Assembly (NCBI GenBank): GCA_046484975.1
Contig: JAWOHX010000154.1
Location: forward strand, 1-44,320
DNA: 44,320 bases
Direction of reading: 5' to 3'
Origin: JAWOHX01 sp046484975
Lineage (GTDB): Bacteria; Bacillota; Clostridia; DUPQ01
How positions within the stretch are numbered: position 1 is the first letter of the stretch; every line of letters begins with the position of its first letter. This document shows, one piece after another, positions 23,557 through 30,833 of this stretch. The notes under the pieces are model-generated. The model was not told the origin of the DNA. It did no database searches and saw only the letters and a list, made by a program, of their open reading frames with translations. A program made the position numbers and the translations under genes.

Positions 23557-26019
23557 ATGCCTAAAAACCAATATTTAGACCCCGGTTCACTGAGGGCGAA
23601 AGGGAAAATCAAATTCAAGGACATTCCCGTGAACCAGTACGCAAAGACCCTCGAAGAGGAAAAGGAAAGCTTCAGCCGCCAGGATTTCCTGCGGATCTAC
23701 AGGGACATGGCGGTCATCAGGGAATTTGAGTCCATGCTCAATGCCATCAAGACCACCGGGCAGTACAATGGCATGGAATACAACCATCCAGGGCCTGCCC
23801 ACCTGTCCATCGGACAGGAGGCGGCGGCGGTGGGGCAGGCGTATCTGCTGGATAAGGACGATTTCATATTCGGCTCTCACAGGAGCCATGGAGAAATCAT
23901 TGCGAAGGGCCTTTCTGCCATTGAGAAGCTTTCAGACGGGGAACTGACGCACATCATGGAAAGCTATTTTGACGGAGTCATCCTGAAGGTGGTGCAAGGC
24001 AAGCAGAAAACAGTCAAGGAGCTTGCAGTGGATTTTCTCCTTTATGGGACTCTAGCTGAAATATTTGCCAGGGAAACGGGTTTTCACAAGGGGCTCGGGG
24101 GATCCATGCATGCATTTTTCACCCCCTTCGGCATTTATCCGAACAACGCCATCGTGGGAGGATCTGCGGATATTGCCACAGGTGCTGCCCTGTACAAGAA
24201 GGCGAACCGGAAAAGCGGGATTGTCATTGCCAATATCGGGGATGCCTCCCTTGGCTGCGGACCGGTCTGGGAAGGGATTTGCTTTTCTTCCATGGACCAG
24301 TTCAGAAAATTATGGGAAGGGGAGTACAAGGGTGGACTGCCCATCATCTTCAATTTCTTCAACAACCATTACGGGATGGGAGGGCAGACATACGGAGAGA
24401 CCATGGGCTATGAAATCCTGGCCCGTTTCGGTGCCGGCGTCAATCCAGACCAGATGCATTCGGAAAGGATCGACGGTCTCAATCCCCTTGCTGTGATTGA
24501 CGCCATACGCAGAAAGAAGCAGGTGCTGGAGGACAAGAAGGGCCCGGTGCTCCTGGACACCCTGACATACAGATATTCAGGACATTCCCCCTCTGATGCC
24601 ATGTCTTACAGGACAAAAGAGGAAGTGGAGGCCTGGCAGGCCAATGATTCCCTTGTCCTGTTCCGGGACAGCCTGACAGAAGCAGGTATCGTAAAATCCG
24701 CAGCATTCGACAAGGTCGCGGAAGAAACAAGGGAACTGGTCACGAGAATATGCAGGATGGCCACTGATGATAAAATCTCTCCCAGGATGAACCTGGTGGG
24801 ATTCCCGGACTCCATTGAAAAACTCATGTTTTCCAACGGGAAGAAAGATAAAATGCAAGACAGGGAGTGCGAGGTCCTGATGCCCATGAAAGAAAACCCC
24901 AGGGTGCAACAGATTGCGAAAAAAGAGCGTTTCGGCATCCTGGACGGCAAGCATGTCTCTAAAAACAAGGTGTTTCAATACAGGGATGCCATATTCGAAG
25001 CAATCATCCATAAATTCTACGAGGATCCCACACTCATCGCCTATGGTGAGGAGAACAGGGATTGGGGCGGTGCCTTCGCCGTATACAGGGGGCTGACCGA
25101 AGCGCTCCCCTACAACAGGCTGTTCAACTCGTCCATTTCCGAAGGAGCCATCGTGGGAACTGCCGTGGGATACGGTATGTGCGGCGGCAGGGCCATCGTG
25201 GAATTGATGTATTGTGATTTCCTGGGCAGAGCCGGGGACGAGGTCTTCAACCAGCTTCCGAAGTGGCAGGCCATGAGCGCCGGTGTCCTGCAGATGCCGG
25301 TGGTCCTCAGGGTTTCGGTGGGCAGCAAATACGGAGCTCAGCATTCCCAGGACTGGACCAGCTTGTGCGCCCATATCCCGGGATTGAAGGTGGTGTTCCC
25401 AGCGTCGCCATATGATGCAAAAGGACTGATGAATGCAGCTCTTGCCGGAACCGACCCTGTGGTCTTTTTTGAGAGCCAGAAGCTGTATGACATCGGAGAA
25501 CTGTTCCATGAAGAAGGGGTGCCTGAAGGATATTATGAGGTTCCCATCGGGGAGCCGGACATCAAAAAGACCGGGAATGACCTGACCATCCTTACTGTGG
25601 GAGCCACCCTTTACAATGCACTGGATGCCGCCAGGATCCTGGAGGAGAAATACGGGGTCAGCACGGAAGTGATCGATGCCAGGAGCATCGTACCCTTCCA
25701 TTACACCAAAGTCATCGAATCCGTGAAAAAGACAGGCAGAATACTGCTTGCCAGTGATGCCTGTGAAAGAGGGAGTCATCTGAAGGACATGGCGCAGACC
25801 ATCAGCGAGCTGGCCTTTGACTATCTGGACGCGCCTCCGGTGGTCATCGGTGCCAGGAACTGGATCACCCCCGCACAGGAATATGAAGATCATTTCTTTC
25901 CGCAGGCGGATTGGCTTGTGGATGCCGTCCATCAGAAAATCCTTCCCTTGAAAGGACATGCATCCAGACAGAACTACACGGAACAAGAGCAGATCCGGCT
26001 GAACAAACTGGGGGTATAA
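23557..26019 (+). CDS. Fused E1 alpha-beta dehydrogenase (thiamine diphosphate-dependent)
   Basis: An 820-residue single chain joining the E1 alpha (about 35-420) and E1 beta (about 480-800) halves that are usually two proteins. The alpha part has SHRSHGEIIAKG (107-118) and the ThDP motif G228-D-A-S to N269-N270, with about 15 residues more than usual between the two ends and alanine in the third position of GDG. The RYSGHSPSDAMSYRTKEE loop is also present. The beta part has VGTAVGYGMCGGRAIVELMYCDF and the C-terminal transketolase-like domain (LTILTVGATLYNALDAARIL, IDARSIVPF). The reaction is ThDP-dependent oxidation or cleavage of a 2-oxoacid or acetoin-like ketol with transfer of the acyl group to E2. 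Substrate unknown; gene order implies a product of the glycyl radical enzyme. RBS AAGGGAG. Confidence 0.9.
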   Translation: MPKNQYLDPGSLRAKGKIKFKDIPVNQYAKTLEEEKESFSRQDFLRIYRDMAVIREFESMLNAIKTTGQYNGMEYNHPGPAHLSIGQEAAAVGQAYLLDKDDFIFGSHRSHGEIIAKGLSAIEKLSDGELTHIMESYFDGVILKVVQGKQKTVKELAVDFLLYGTLAEIFARETGFHKGLGGSMHAFFTPFGIYPNNAIVGGSADIATGAALYKKANRKSGIVIANIGDASLGCGPVWEGICFSSMDQFRKLWEGEYKGGLPIIFNFFNNHYGMGGQTYGETMGYEILARFGAGVNPDQMHSERIDGLNPLAVIDAIRRKKQVLEDKKGPVLLDTLTYRYSGHSPSDAMSYRTKEEVEAWQANDSLVLFRDSLTEAGIVKSAAFDKVAEETRELVTRICRMATDDKISPRMNLVGFPDSIEKLMFSNGKKDKMQDRECEVLMPMKENPRVQQIAKKERFGILDGKHVSKNKVFQYRDAIFEAIIHKFYEDPTLIAYGEENRDWGGAFAVYRGLTEALPYNRLFNSSISEGAIVGTAVGYGMCGGRAIVELMYCDFLGRAGDEVFNQLPKWQAMSAGVLQMPVVLRVSVGSKYGAQHSQDWTSLCAHIPGLKVVFPASPYDAKGLMNAALAGTDPVVFFESQKLYDIGELFHEEGVPEGYYEVPIGEPDIKKTGNDLTILTVGATLYNALDAARILEEKYGVSTEVIDARSIVPFHYTKVIESVKKTGRILLASDACERGSHLKDMAQTISELAFDYLDAPPVVIGARNWITPAQEYEDHFFPQADWLVDAVHQKILPLKGHASRQNYTEQEQIRLNKLGV

Positions 26020-26024
26020 ATGAC

Positions 26025-26783
26025 GTGAATGAGCGCCGTCTGCAGATCAAACAGATGATAGAAACAACCGGGGAAGTGAGCCTGCAGTCTCTGAAAGCTG
26101 TTTTCCCCGGACTGTCCGAGATGACCCTCAGAAGGGATCTGAGTGAGCTTGAGAGCAGCGGGCATGTCATCAGGACCCACGGGGGAGCCATCAGCACAAA
26201 AAGACTTGGGATTCCCGATGGGGAGGAATTTGAATATTCCAAGAGAGCAGGGGAAAACATCCAGTCAAAGATGCTGATTGCATCCAAGGCGCTGACGTTC
26301 ATTGAGAAAAGAAGAACCATCTATCTGGATGCCGGAAGCACAATCATGTGCCTGGTGAACCTGATTGAAGGACAGGACTGCACCTTCATCACCAGTGGCA
26401 TCAACAACGCCCTCCGGTTATGTACCACGGCCAATTCTGTGATGCAGCTTGGGGGAGTGGTGAACAGGAACACCTTGTCCTGTTCCGGCCCTGATGCGGT
26501 TGCCATGCTGGAGAATCTCAACATCGACATCGCCGTGATGTCGGCATCCGGCTTCTCACCGGAGCGGGGTTTCACGGTATCCAACCGGTATGAGAGCCAA
26601 TTGAAGCAGGTTGTGGTGAGGAAAGCGAAAAAAGTAATCATGCTCATGGACGCGGATAAGATCAACAAGGATCTGACCTTTTCATTCGCGGGTCTGGAGG
26701 ACATTGATGTCTGGGTGTACGATGAGGTTCCGGATGAAAACATCAGGACATTGATGGAAAAATACCAGGTGGAATGGATATAG
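26025..26783 (+). CDS. DeoR-family transcriptional regulator
   Basis: A 252-residue regulator. The N-terminal helix-turn-helix (about 1-55) has the DeoR signature MTLRRDLSELESSGHVIRTHGGA, and the C-terminal DeoRC sugar-phosphate sensor (about 75-235) includes TIYLDAGSTIMCLVNLIEG, FITSGINNALRLC and the LMDADKINKD segment. GTG 26025, five bases after the E1 stop, gives the typical length and N-terminus (MNERRLQIKQ). The longer frame from 25911 overlaps E1. DeoR proteins of this kind usually bind phosphorylated sugars, matching the hexitol/ketose-phosphate enzymes around it. Probable control of this operon through the palindrome at 20803-20842 is inference. Confidence 0.9.
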   Translation: MNERRLQIKQMIETTGEVSLQSLKAVFPGLSEMTLRRDLSELESSGHVIRTHGGAISTKRLGIPDGEEFEYSKRAGENIQSKMLIASKALTFIEKRRTIYLDAGSTIMCLVNLIEGQDCTFITSGINNALRLCTTANSVMQLGGVVNRNTLSCSGPDAVAMLENLNIDIAVMSASGFSPERGFTVSNRYESQLKQVVVRKAKKVIMLMDADKINKDLTFSFAGLEDIDVWVYDEVPDENIRTLMEKYQVEWI

Positions 26784-26792
26784 GAGGAAATG

Positions 26793-27572
26793 ATGAGTCT
26801 AAGAATGCTGGAAGGAAAAGTTGCGGTCATCACCGGAGGAGCCCAGGGACTGGGGGAAGCCCTTGCACAAAGACTGGACCGGGAAGGATGCAGGGTGGTC
26901 ATCGGGGACATCAACATAGACAGCGCCCTTGAAGTTGCGAGAAATCTACAGGATGCCGTGGCGGTCAAAGTGGATGTCACCAATGAGGAGGATGTGGAAA
27001 ACCTCATGAATACCGCTGTATCAAAATATGGGAAGCTGGACATTCTGGTGTGCAATGCCGCCATCCTGATTTCGGGTCCGACCCCGGATTTCGATGTGAA
27101 GAAATGGCAGCTGGTGATGAACGTCAATCTCCTGGGCTATTTCATCTGCGCCAAGGCGGCATCCAAAAGGATGCTTCAGGGCTCGGGCGGCAGCATCATC
27201 CAGATCAACAGCAAATCCGGGAAAAAAGGATCCTACAGAAACAGCGCCTATGCGGCATCCAAGTTCGGCGGCATCGGCCTGACACAGAGTCTGGCCTTGG
27301 AATTCGCCAAGGACAACATCCGGGTGAATGCCATCTGTCCGGGGAATCTTCTGAATTCCCCCCTTTGGGTCAACAGCTTGTTCAAACAATATGCACAAAA
27401 TCAGGGGATCAGCGAAGAAGAGGTCCGGCAGAAATACCTGGGCCAGGTGCCCATGGGAAGAAGCTGCGAGTATGAGGATGTGGGGAACGTCATGGTATTC
27501 CTTGCATCGGAGATGGCAAGCTATATGACAGGACAGGCCATCAATGTCACAGGTGGCCAGGAAATGGGATAA
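26793..27572 (+). CDS. SDR, sorbitol-6-phosphate 2-dehydrogenase-like (SrlD/GutD type)
   Basis: Short-chain dehydrogenase of 259 residues: T14-G-G-A-Q-G-L-G21 cofactor loop, S140, Y153 and K157 catalytic residues. Several stretches match my memory of E. coli SrlD closely: IIQINSKSGKKGS, YAASKFGGIGLTQSLALE, GNLLNSP, a QYA-QNQGI segment, then a C-x-Y-x-D-V stretch and GQAINVTGGQ near the C-terminus. This goes beyond generic SDR similarity. The reaction would be sorbitol-6-phosphate to fructose-6-phosphate with NAD. Of the two adjacent ATGs, 26793 is better spaced from AGGAGG (26782-26787). With the sorbose-1-phosphate-reductase-like gene at 17340 it could form the two steps of a sorbose/sorbitol phosphate route. 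Substrate inferred. Confidence 0.85.
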   Translation: MSLRMLEGKVAVITGGAQGLGEALAQRLDREGCRVVIGDINIDSALEVARNLQDAVAVKVDVTNEEDVENLMNTAVSKYGKLDILVCNAAILISGPTPDFDVKKWQLVMNVNLLGYFICAKAASKRMLQGSGGSIIQINSKSGKKGSYRNSAYAASKFGGIGLTQSLALEFAKDNIRVNAICPGNLLNSPLWVNSLFKQYAQNQGISEEEVRQKYLGQVPMGRSCEYEDVGNVMVFLASEMASYMTGQAINVTGGQEMG

Positions 27573-27573
27573 C

Positions 27574-28305
27574 ATGAAGTTTTATGATGAAATATCCTCC
27601 TACTACGATCGGATATTCCCGGTGAATGAGAGACAGCTGTCTTGCATTCGGGAGGCAGCAGGTCCTCCCCCGGCATCCATCCTGGATGTGGCTTGCGGTT
27701 CAGGAGGATACGCGGTGGCCCTGGCCGGGGAAGGGTATGATGTGACTGCGACGGACATAGACGGGGAAATGGTCCGCATCACCAGGGAAAAAGCAGCAGT
27801 TGGGAATGTGCGGCTGGCTGCTGTACAGATGGACATGCTGGATTTTTCTTCTTTGGGGAACAGGCGCTTTGATTGTATCTTCTGCATCGGGAACTCCCTT
27901 GTCCACCTGAAAGATGCGTTGGAAATCCGGAAGGCTTTGGACAACATGGCTGCACATCTGGAAAAAAGAGGCGTGCTCATCCTCCAGATCATCAATTACG
28001 ACAGAATTCTGGCCCAGGATGTCCGGTCCCTGCCCACCATCACCAACGGAGGGATTTCCTTTGAAAGGAACTACACCCTTCGGAAGGAATCCGGAACCAT
28101 CTCCTTCGACACGGTGCTCACCACATCACAGGAACAGGGGAGCAAGGTCATTCGGAACTCGGTGGAGTTGTTCCCCCTGACAAGCCGGCATATGGAAAGT
28201 CTTCTCCATGATGCAGGATTCAAGGATGTCACGCTATATGGGGATTTTGCCGGGAATGCATTCTTCAGTGATTCGTCTTACTCCCTGGTCGTCGTCTGCC
28301 GGTGA
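27574..28305 (+). CDS. Class I SAM-dependent methyltransferase
   Basis: A 243-residue protein with the Rossmann SAM-binding motif ILDVACGSGGYAVALAGEGYD near residue 40, an acidic residue at the end of the second strand (TATDID), and the fourth-strand segment FDCIFCIGNSLVHL. The rest resembles small-molecule methyltransferases with an extra beta sheet (GTISFDTVLTT). ATG 27574 follows the SDR stop by one base, so it belongs to the same transcript; the frame opening at 27544 lies inside the SDR. No substrate can be inferred, and it may be only a passenger of the operon. The kinase promoter begins just after its stop. Confidence 0.85.
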   Translation: MKFYDEISSYYDRIFPVNERQLSCIREAAGPPPASILDVACGSGGYAVALAGEGYDVTATDIDGEMVRITREKAAVGNVRLAAVQMDMLDFSSLGNRRFDCIFCIGNSLVHLKDALEIRKALDNMAAHLEKRGVLILQIINYDRILAQDVRSLPTITNGGISFERNYTLRKESGTISFDTVLTTSQEQGSKVIRNSVELFPLTSRHMESLLHDAGFKDVTLYGDFAGNAFFSDSSYSLVVVCR

Positions 28306-28319
28306 TTGGTTCATATGCA

Positions 28320-28348
28320 TTGAGAATACGGCCGGGCCTTGGTATAAT
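28320..28348 (+). promoter_or_regulatory. Extended -10 promoter of the receptor-like kinase gene
   Basis: TTGAGA (28320-28325), 17-base spacer, then TGG followed by a perfect TATAAT (28343-28348), giving an extended -10. The probable +1 is near 28355, which excludes the upstream start codons of the longer frame. Confidence 0.8.
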
Positions 28349-28390
28349 GGGAACATGACAGCCCTCAGCCTGATGGATAAGGACGGCAGG

Positions 28391-30751
28391 ATGGACGAAA
28401 GACCGATATGCCTCAACTGCATGGACCGGAAAAACTCACAAGCTGCAAGATGCAAATCCTGCGGTTATCTGCCGAACAGCCAGCAGCTGAAGAATTACTG
28501 CCTGCCGGAAGGCTCCCTTTTGAAAAAGAAATACCTGGTGGGCACCTTGATTGGCGGCGGAGGATTCAGCAATACCTATATCGCCTGCGACATGCTTTCC
28601 GGGAAAAAAGTTGCCATGAAGGAATACATGCCGTCTGAACACGTTACAAGAAGCAGGACGGACATTCTGGTGTATCCGAAGGCGTCCTCTGCCAGGGATA
28701 TGGTGGAGGAAGGGAAACTCCGCTTCCTCGAGGAAGCAAAAATCCTCGCTTCCTTTAAAAACAATCCCGGAATCGTCGAAGTGAAGGACTTCTTCGAAGA
28801 AAATAACACGGCTTACCTGGTCATGGAGTATCTGGAAGGCCAGTCTCTTGCGGACCACCTGGAGGAAAATGGAAGGCTGTCGGAAAAAGAAGCCCTGGGT
28901 ATCCTGTTGAATGTCACGGACATTCTTCGAACCATCCACAGGAAAAATTTTCTCCACCGGGACATCAGTCCGGAAAACATCATCATCACCAAAAACAACG
29001 AGATCAAACTCATTGATTTCGGTGCTTCCAGGGAGTTTTCTATCCGGGAGAACAACACCAAGACCATCATGGTCAAACAGGGCTATACGCCTCCTGAACA
29101 ATATTCAAAAAAAGGCAACCAGGGGGCATGGACAGACATTTATGCCCTGGCGGCCACCTTCTACAAAATGCTCACCGGGGTCACCCCGCCCGATTCCCTG
29201 GACCGGCTGATGGGGGAAGAACTCAAGGAACTCTCCTTCTTTGATGTCCGGGTATCCGCGAAAAACCGTGAAGCCATCAAAAAGGCCATGAGCATCAACA
29301 TCGGGGACCGTTTCCAGGACATCGATGCTTTTGAGAACAGTCTGGAAGCCCATGGGATTGAAAGCAAATCCAGGGTCGTCCTGTCAAAAGGGAAAGGGTT
29401 TGCAGGAAGGAACCGCATCCTCATTGCTGCTTTCGCTTCTGTCCTGCTGGTCACCACCCTTGTTTTTTCCAATGATTTCATCATCAAACAGCCGGATGAA
29501 ACGGCACAAGTTGCACAAGCGCCAGTTGCAGAAGAAAACCAGGAAACGGATGAGGGGTTAACGAATGAAGTTAAGCCACAGATGAATGCCGCAATTATTT
29601 CCGTTCCGGATATGATGGAGTTGGAGCAGGAGGAAAACAAGGAAGTGGAAACAACGGCTGAGGCCATGGAAGATGAACCCGTTTTACAGGATCCGATTGG
29701 AATAATCCCGGTGGCACAGGCAGAAATTCCGAACCAGACCAAGGTCACCGGACCGGTATACATCAACCATCAGATTGACAAGGATCATGTGACTCTCTCC
29801 GTCATCATTACCGTGACATATCCGGAGACATCGGTCATCAGGCAATACAGGACCAGGGGAGGGCAATGGGAGCAGTACAGCAATCCTGTTGTGTTTTTCG
29901 AAAACGACTATATGGAAACGAGGGCCGTATTCGGTTCCGGACAAATCATAACAGGAGGAGTGGAGATCACCATTCCTGTTTTTCCAAACACAGATGCGGC
30001 CGGGAGCATCATCCCGGATCCATATCTGAATGCCATCGTACGTCTGGCCATTAAAAAACCCGAAGGGGACATCCTACCGGAGGACTTGTCCCGGATTTTA
30101 GTGCTTGAAGCAAATTCCTCATTGGTCCGCTCCATTGAAGGACTGCAGCATTGCGTCGCGCTGACCCACCTGAACATATCAGGGAATCCTCTCACGGACC
30201 TCACGCCCATTGCGGGATTGCACAGTCTTCGGGTTCTTCAGGCCTATGAGGTCGAAGTCATGGATTTCACCCCCCTGGCAGGCCTGACAGGCCTGAAAGA
30301 GCTTTACATCTGCAACAACCCACAATTGACGGACATCGGCTATCTGAAGGATTTGGTGAACCTGCATGTCCTGAACATAGAAAGCACGGCAGTTTCAGAC
30401 ATCAGCATCGTAGCCGGGATGGAATACCTTACCCGGCTGCATATCAGCCATACCCTGGTGCGGGACATTTATATGGTGGAAAACCATGGGAATCTGGTCT
30501 GGGTGAGCAGCGGAAACAACCTGGTACAGGATTTTACGCCATTTCTTCGCATAAAATCCCTGGAGCGCCTGGATGTGGACAACAGCAAATATGAGTTGAT
30601 TTCCAGAAATCCAATCTGGAGTGGATATGTCTTCGACGGATGGTATGTGGATGAGAGCATGTCAATCCCATGGGACGGCCAACCCCAGTTCGGCGGACAA
30701 CTGAGGCTGTATATGAGGTGGAGGACAAGCACGGCCGAACGGGAACTGTAA
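28391..30751 (+). CDS. Membrane Ser/Thr protein kinase with extracellular LRR domain
   Basis: A 786-residue receptor-like kinase. A zinc-ribbon-like CxxC...CxxC opens the protein (C7, C10, C21, C24). The Hanks-type kinase domain follows (about 48-320): GGGGFSNTY loop, K77 in VAMKE, H189-R-D191-I-S-P-E-N loop, D209-F-G211, and GYTPPEQY in the activation segment. One membrane helix spans about 343-360. The outside part has an acidic linker, a beta-rich region, four to five leucine-rich repeats of the internalin kind (for example LTHLNISGNPLTDLTPIAGL), and an InlB-like B-repeat piece (YVFDGWYVDESMSIPWDG). PASTA repeats of PrkC kinases are absent. Start 28391 has AAGGA seven bases upstream; starts further up precede or overlap the promoter. 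Kinase active residues are intact. Confidence 0.88.
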   Translation: MDERPICLNCMDRKNSQAARCKSCGYLPNSQQLKNYCLPEGSLLKKKYLVGTLIGGGGFSNTYIACDMLSGKKVAMKEYMPSEHVTRSRTDILVYPKASSARDMVEEGKLRFLEEAKILASFKNNPGIVEVKDFFEENNTAYLVMEYLEGQSLADHLEENGRLSEKEALGILLNVTDILRTIHRKNFLHRDISPENIIITKNNEIKLIDFGASREFSIRENNTKTIMVKQGYTPPEQYSKKGNQGAWTDIYALAATFYKMLTGVTPPDSLDRLMGEELKELSFFDVRVSAKNREAIKKAMSINIGDRFQDIDAFENSLEAHGIESKSRVVLSKGKGFAGRNRILIAAFASVLLVTTLVFSNDFIIKQPDETAQVAQAPVAEENQETDEGLTNEVKPQMNAAIISVPDMMELEQEENKEVETTAEAMEDEPVLQDPIGIIPVAQAEIPNQTKVTGPVYINHQIDKDHVTLSVIITVTYPETSVIRQYRTRGGQWEQYSNPVVFFENDYMETRAVFGSGQIITGGVEITIPVFPNTDAAGSIIPDPYLNAIVRLAIKKPEGDILPEDLSRILVLEANSSLVRSIEGLQHCVALTHLNISGNPLTDLTPIAGLHSLRVLQAYEVEVMDFTPLAGLTGLKELYICNNPQLTDIGYLKDLVNLHVLNIESTAVSDISIVAGMEYLTRLHISHTLVRDIYMVENHGNLVWVSSGNNLVQDFTPFLRIKSLERLDVDNSKYELISRNPIWSGYVFDGWYVDESMSIPWDGQPQFGGQLRLYMRWRTSTAEREL

Positions 30752-30785
30752 AATTCAAAAAAACTCAAAAACATATAGAAATATC

Positions 30786-30814
30786 TTGTTAAATTTCAAT
30801 GATTATTATATAAT
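30786..30814 (+). promoter_or_regulatory. Promoter of the ABC exporter pair
   Basis: TTGTTA (30786-30791), 17-base spacer and perfect TATAAT (30809-30814). The predicted +1 lies near 30821, leaving a very short leader before the TTG start at 30834. Confidence 0.65.
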
Positions 30815-30833
30815 GCCGAAAAGGGGATTTTCA

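Noticed and set aside
24577..25986. 469-codon open frame antisense to the fused E1 gene
   Set aside because: Shadow of the E1 reading frame: composition is unlike a real protein, there is no ribosome binding site, and E1 has full domain support.
28208..28390. N-terminal extension of the receptor kinase
   Set aside because: It overlaps the methyltransferase gene and runs through a strong extended -10 promoter; the start at 28391 has a good ribosome binding site.
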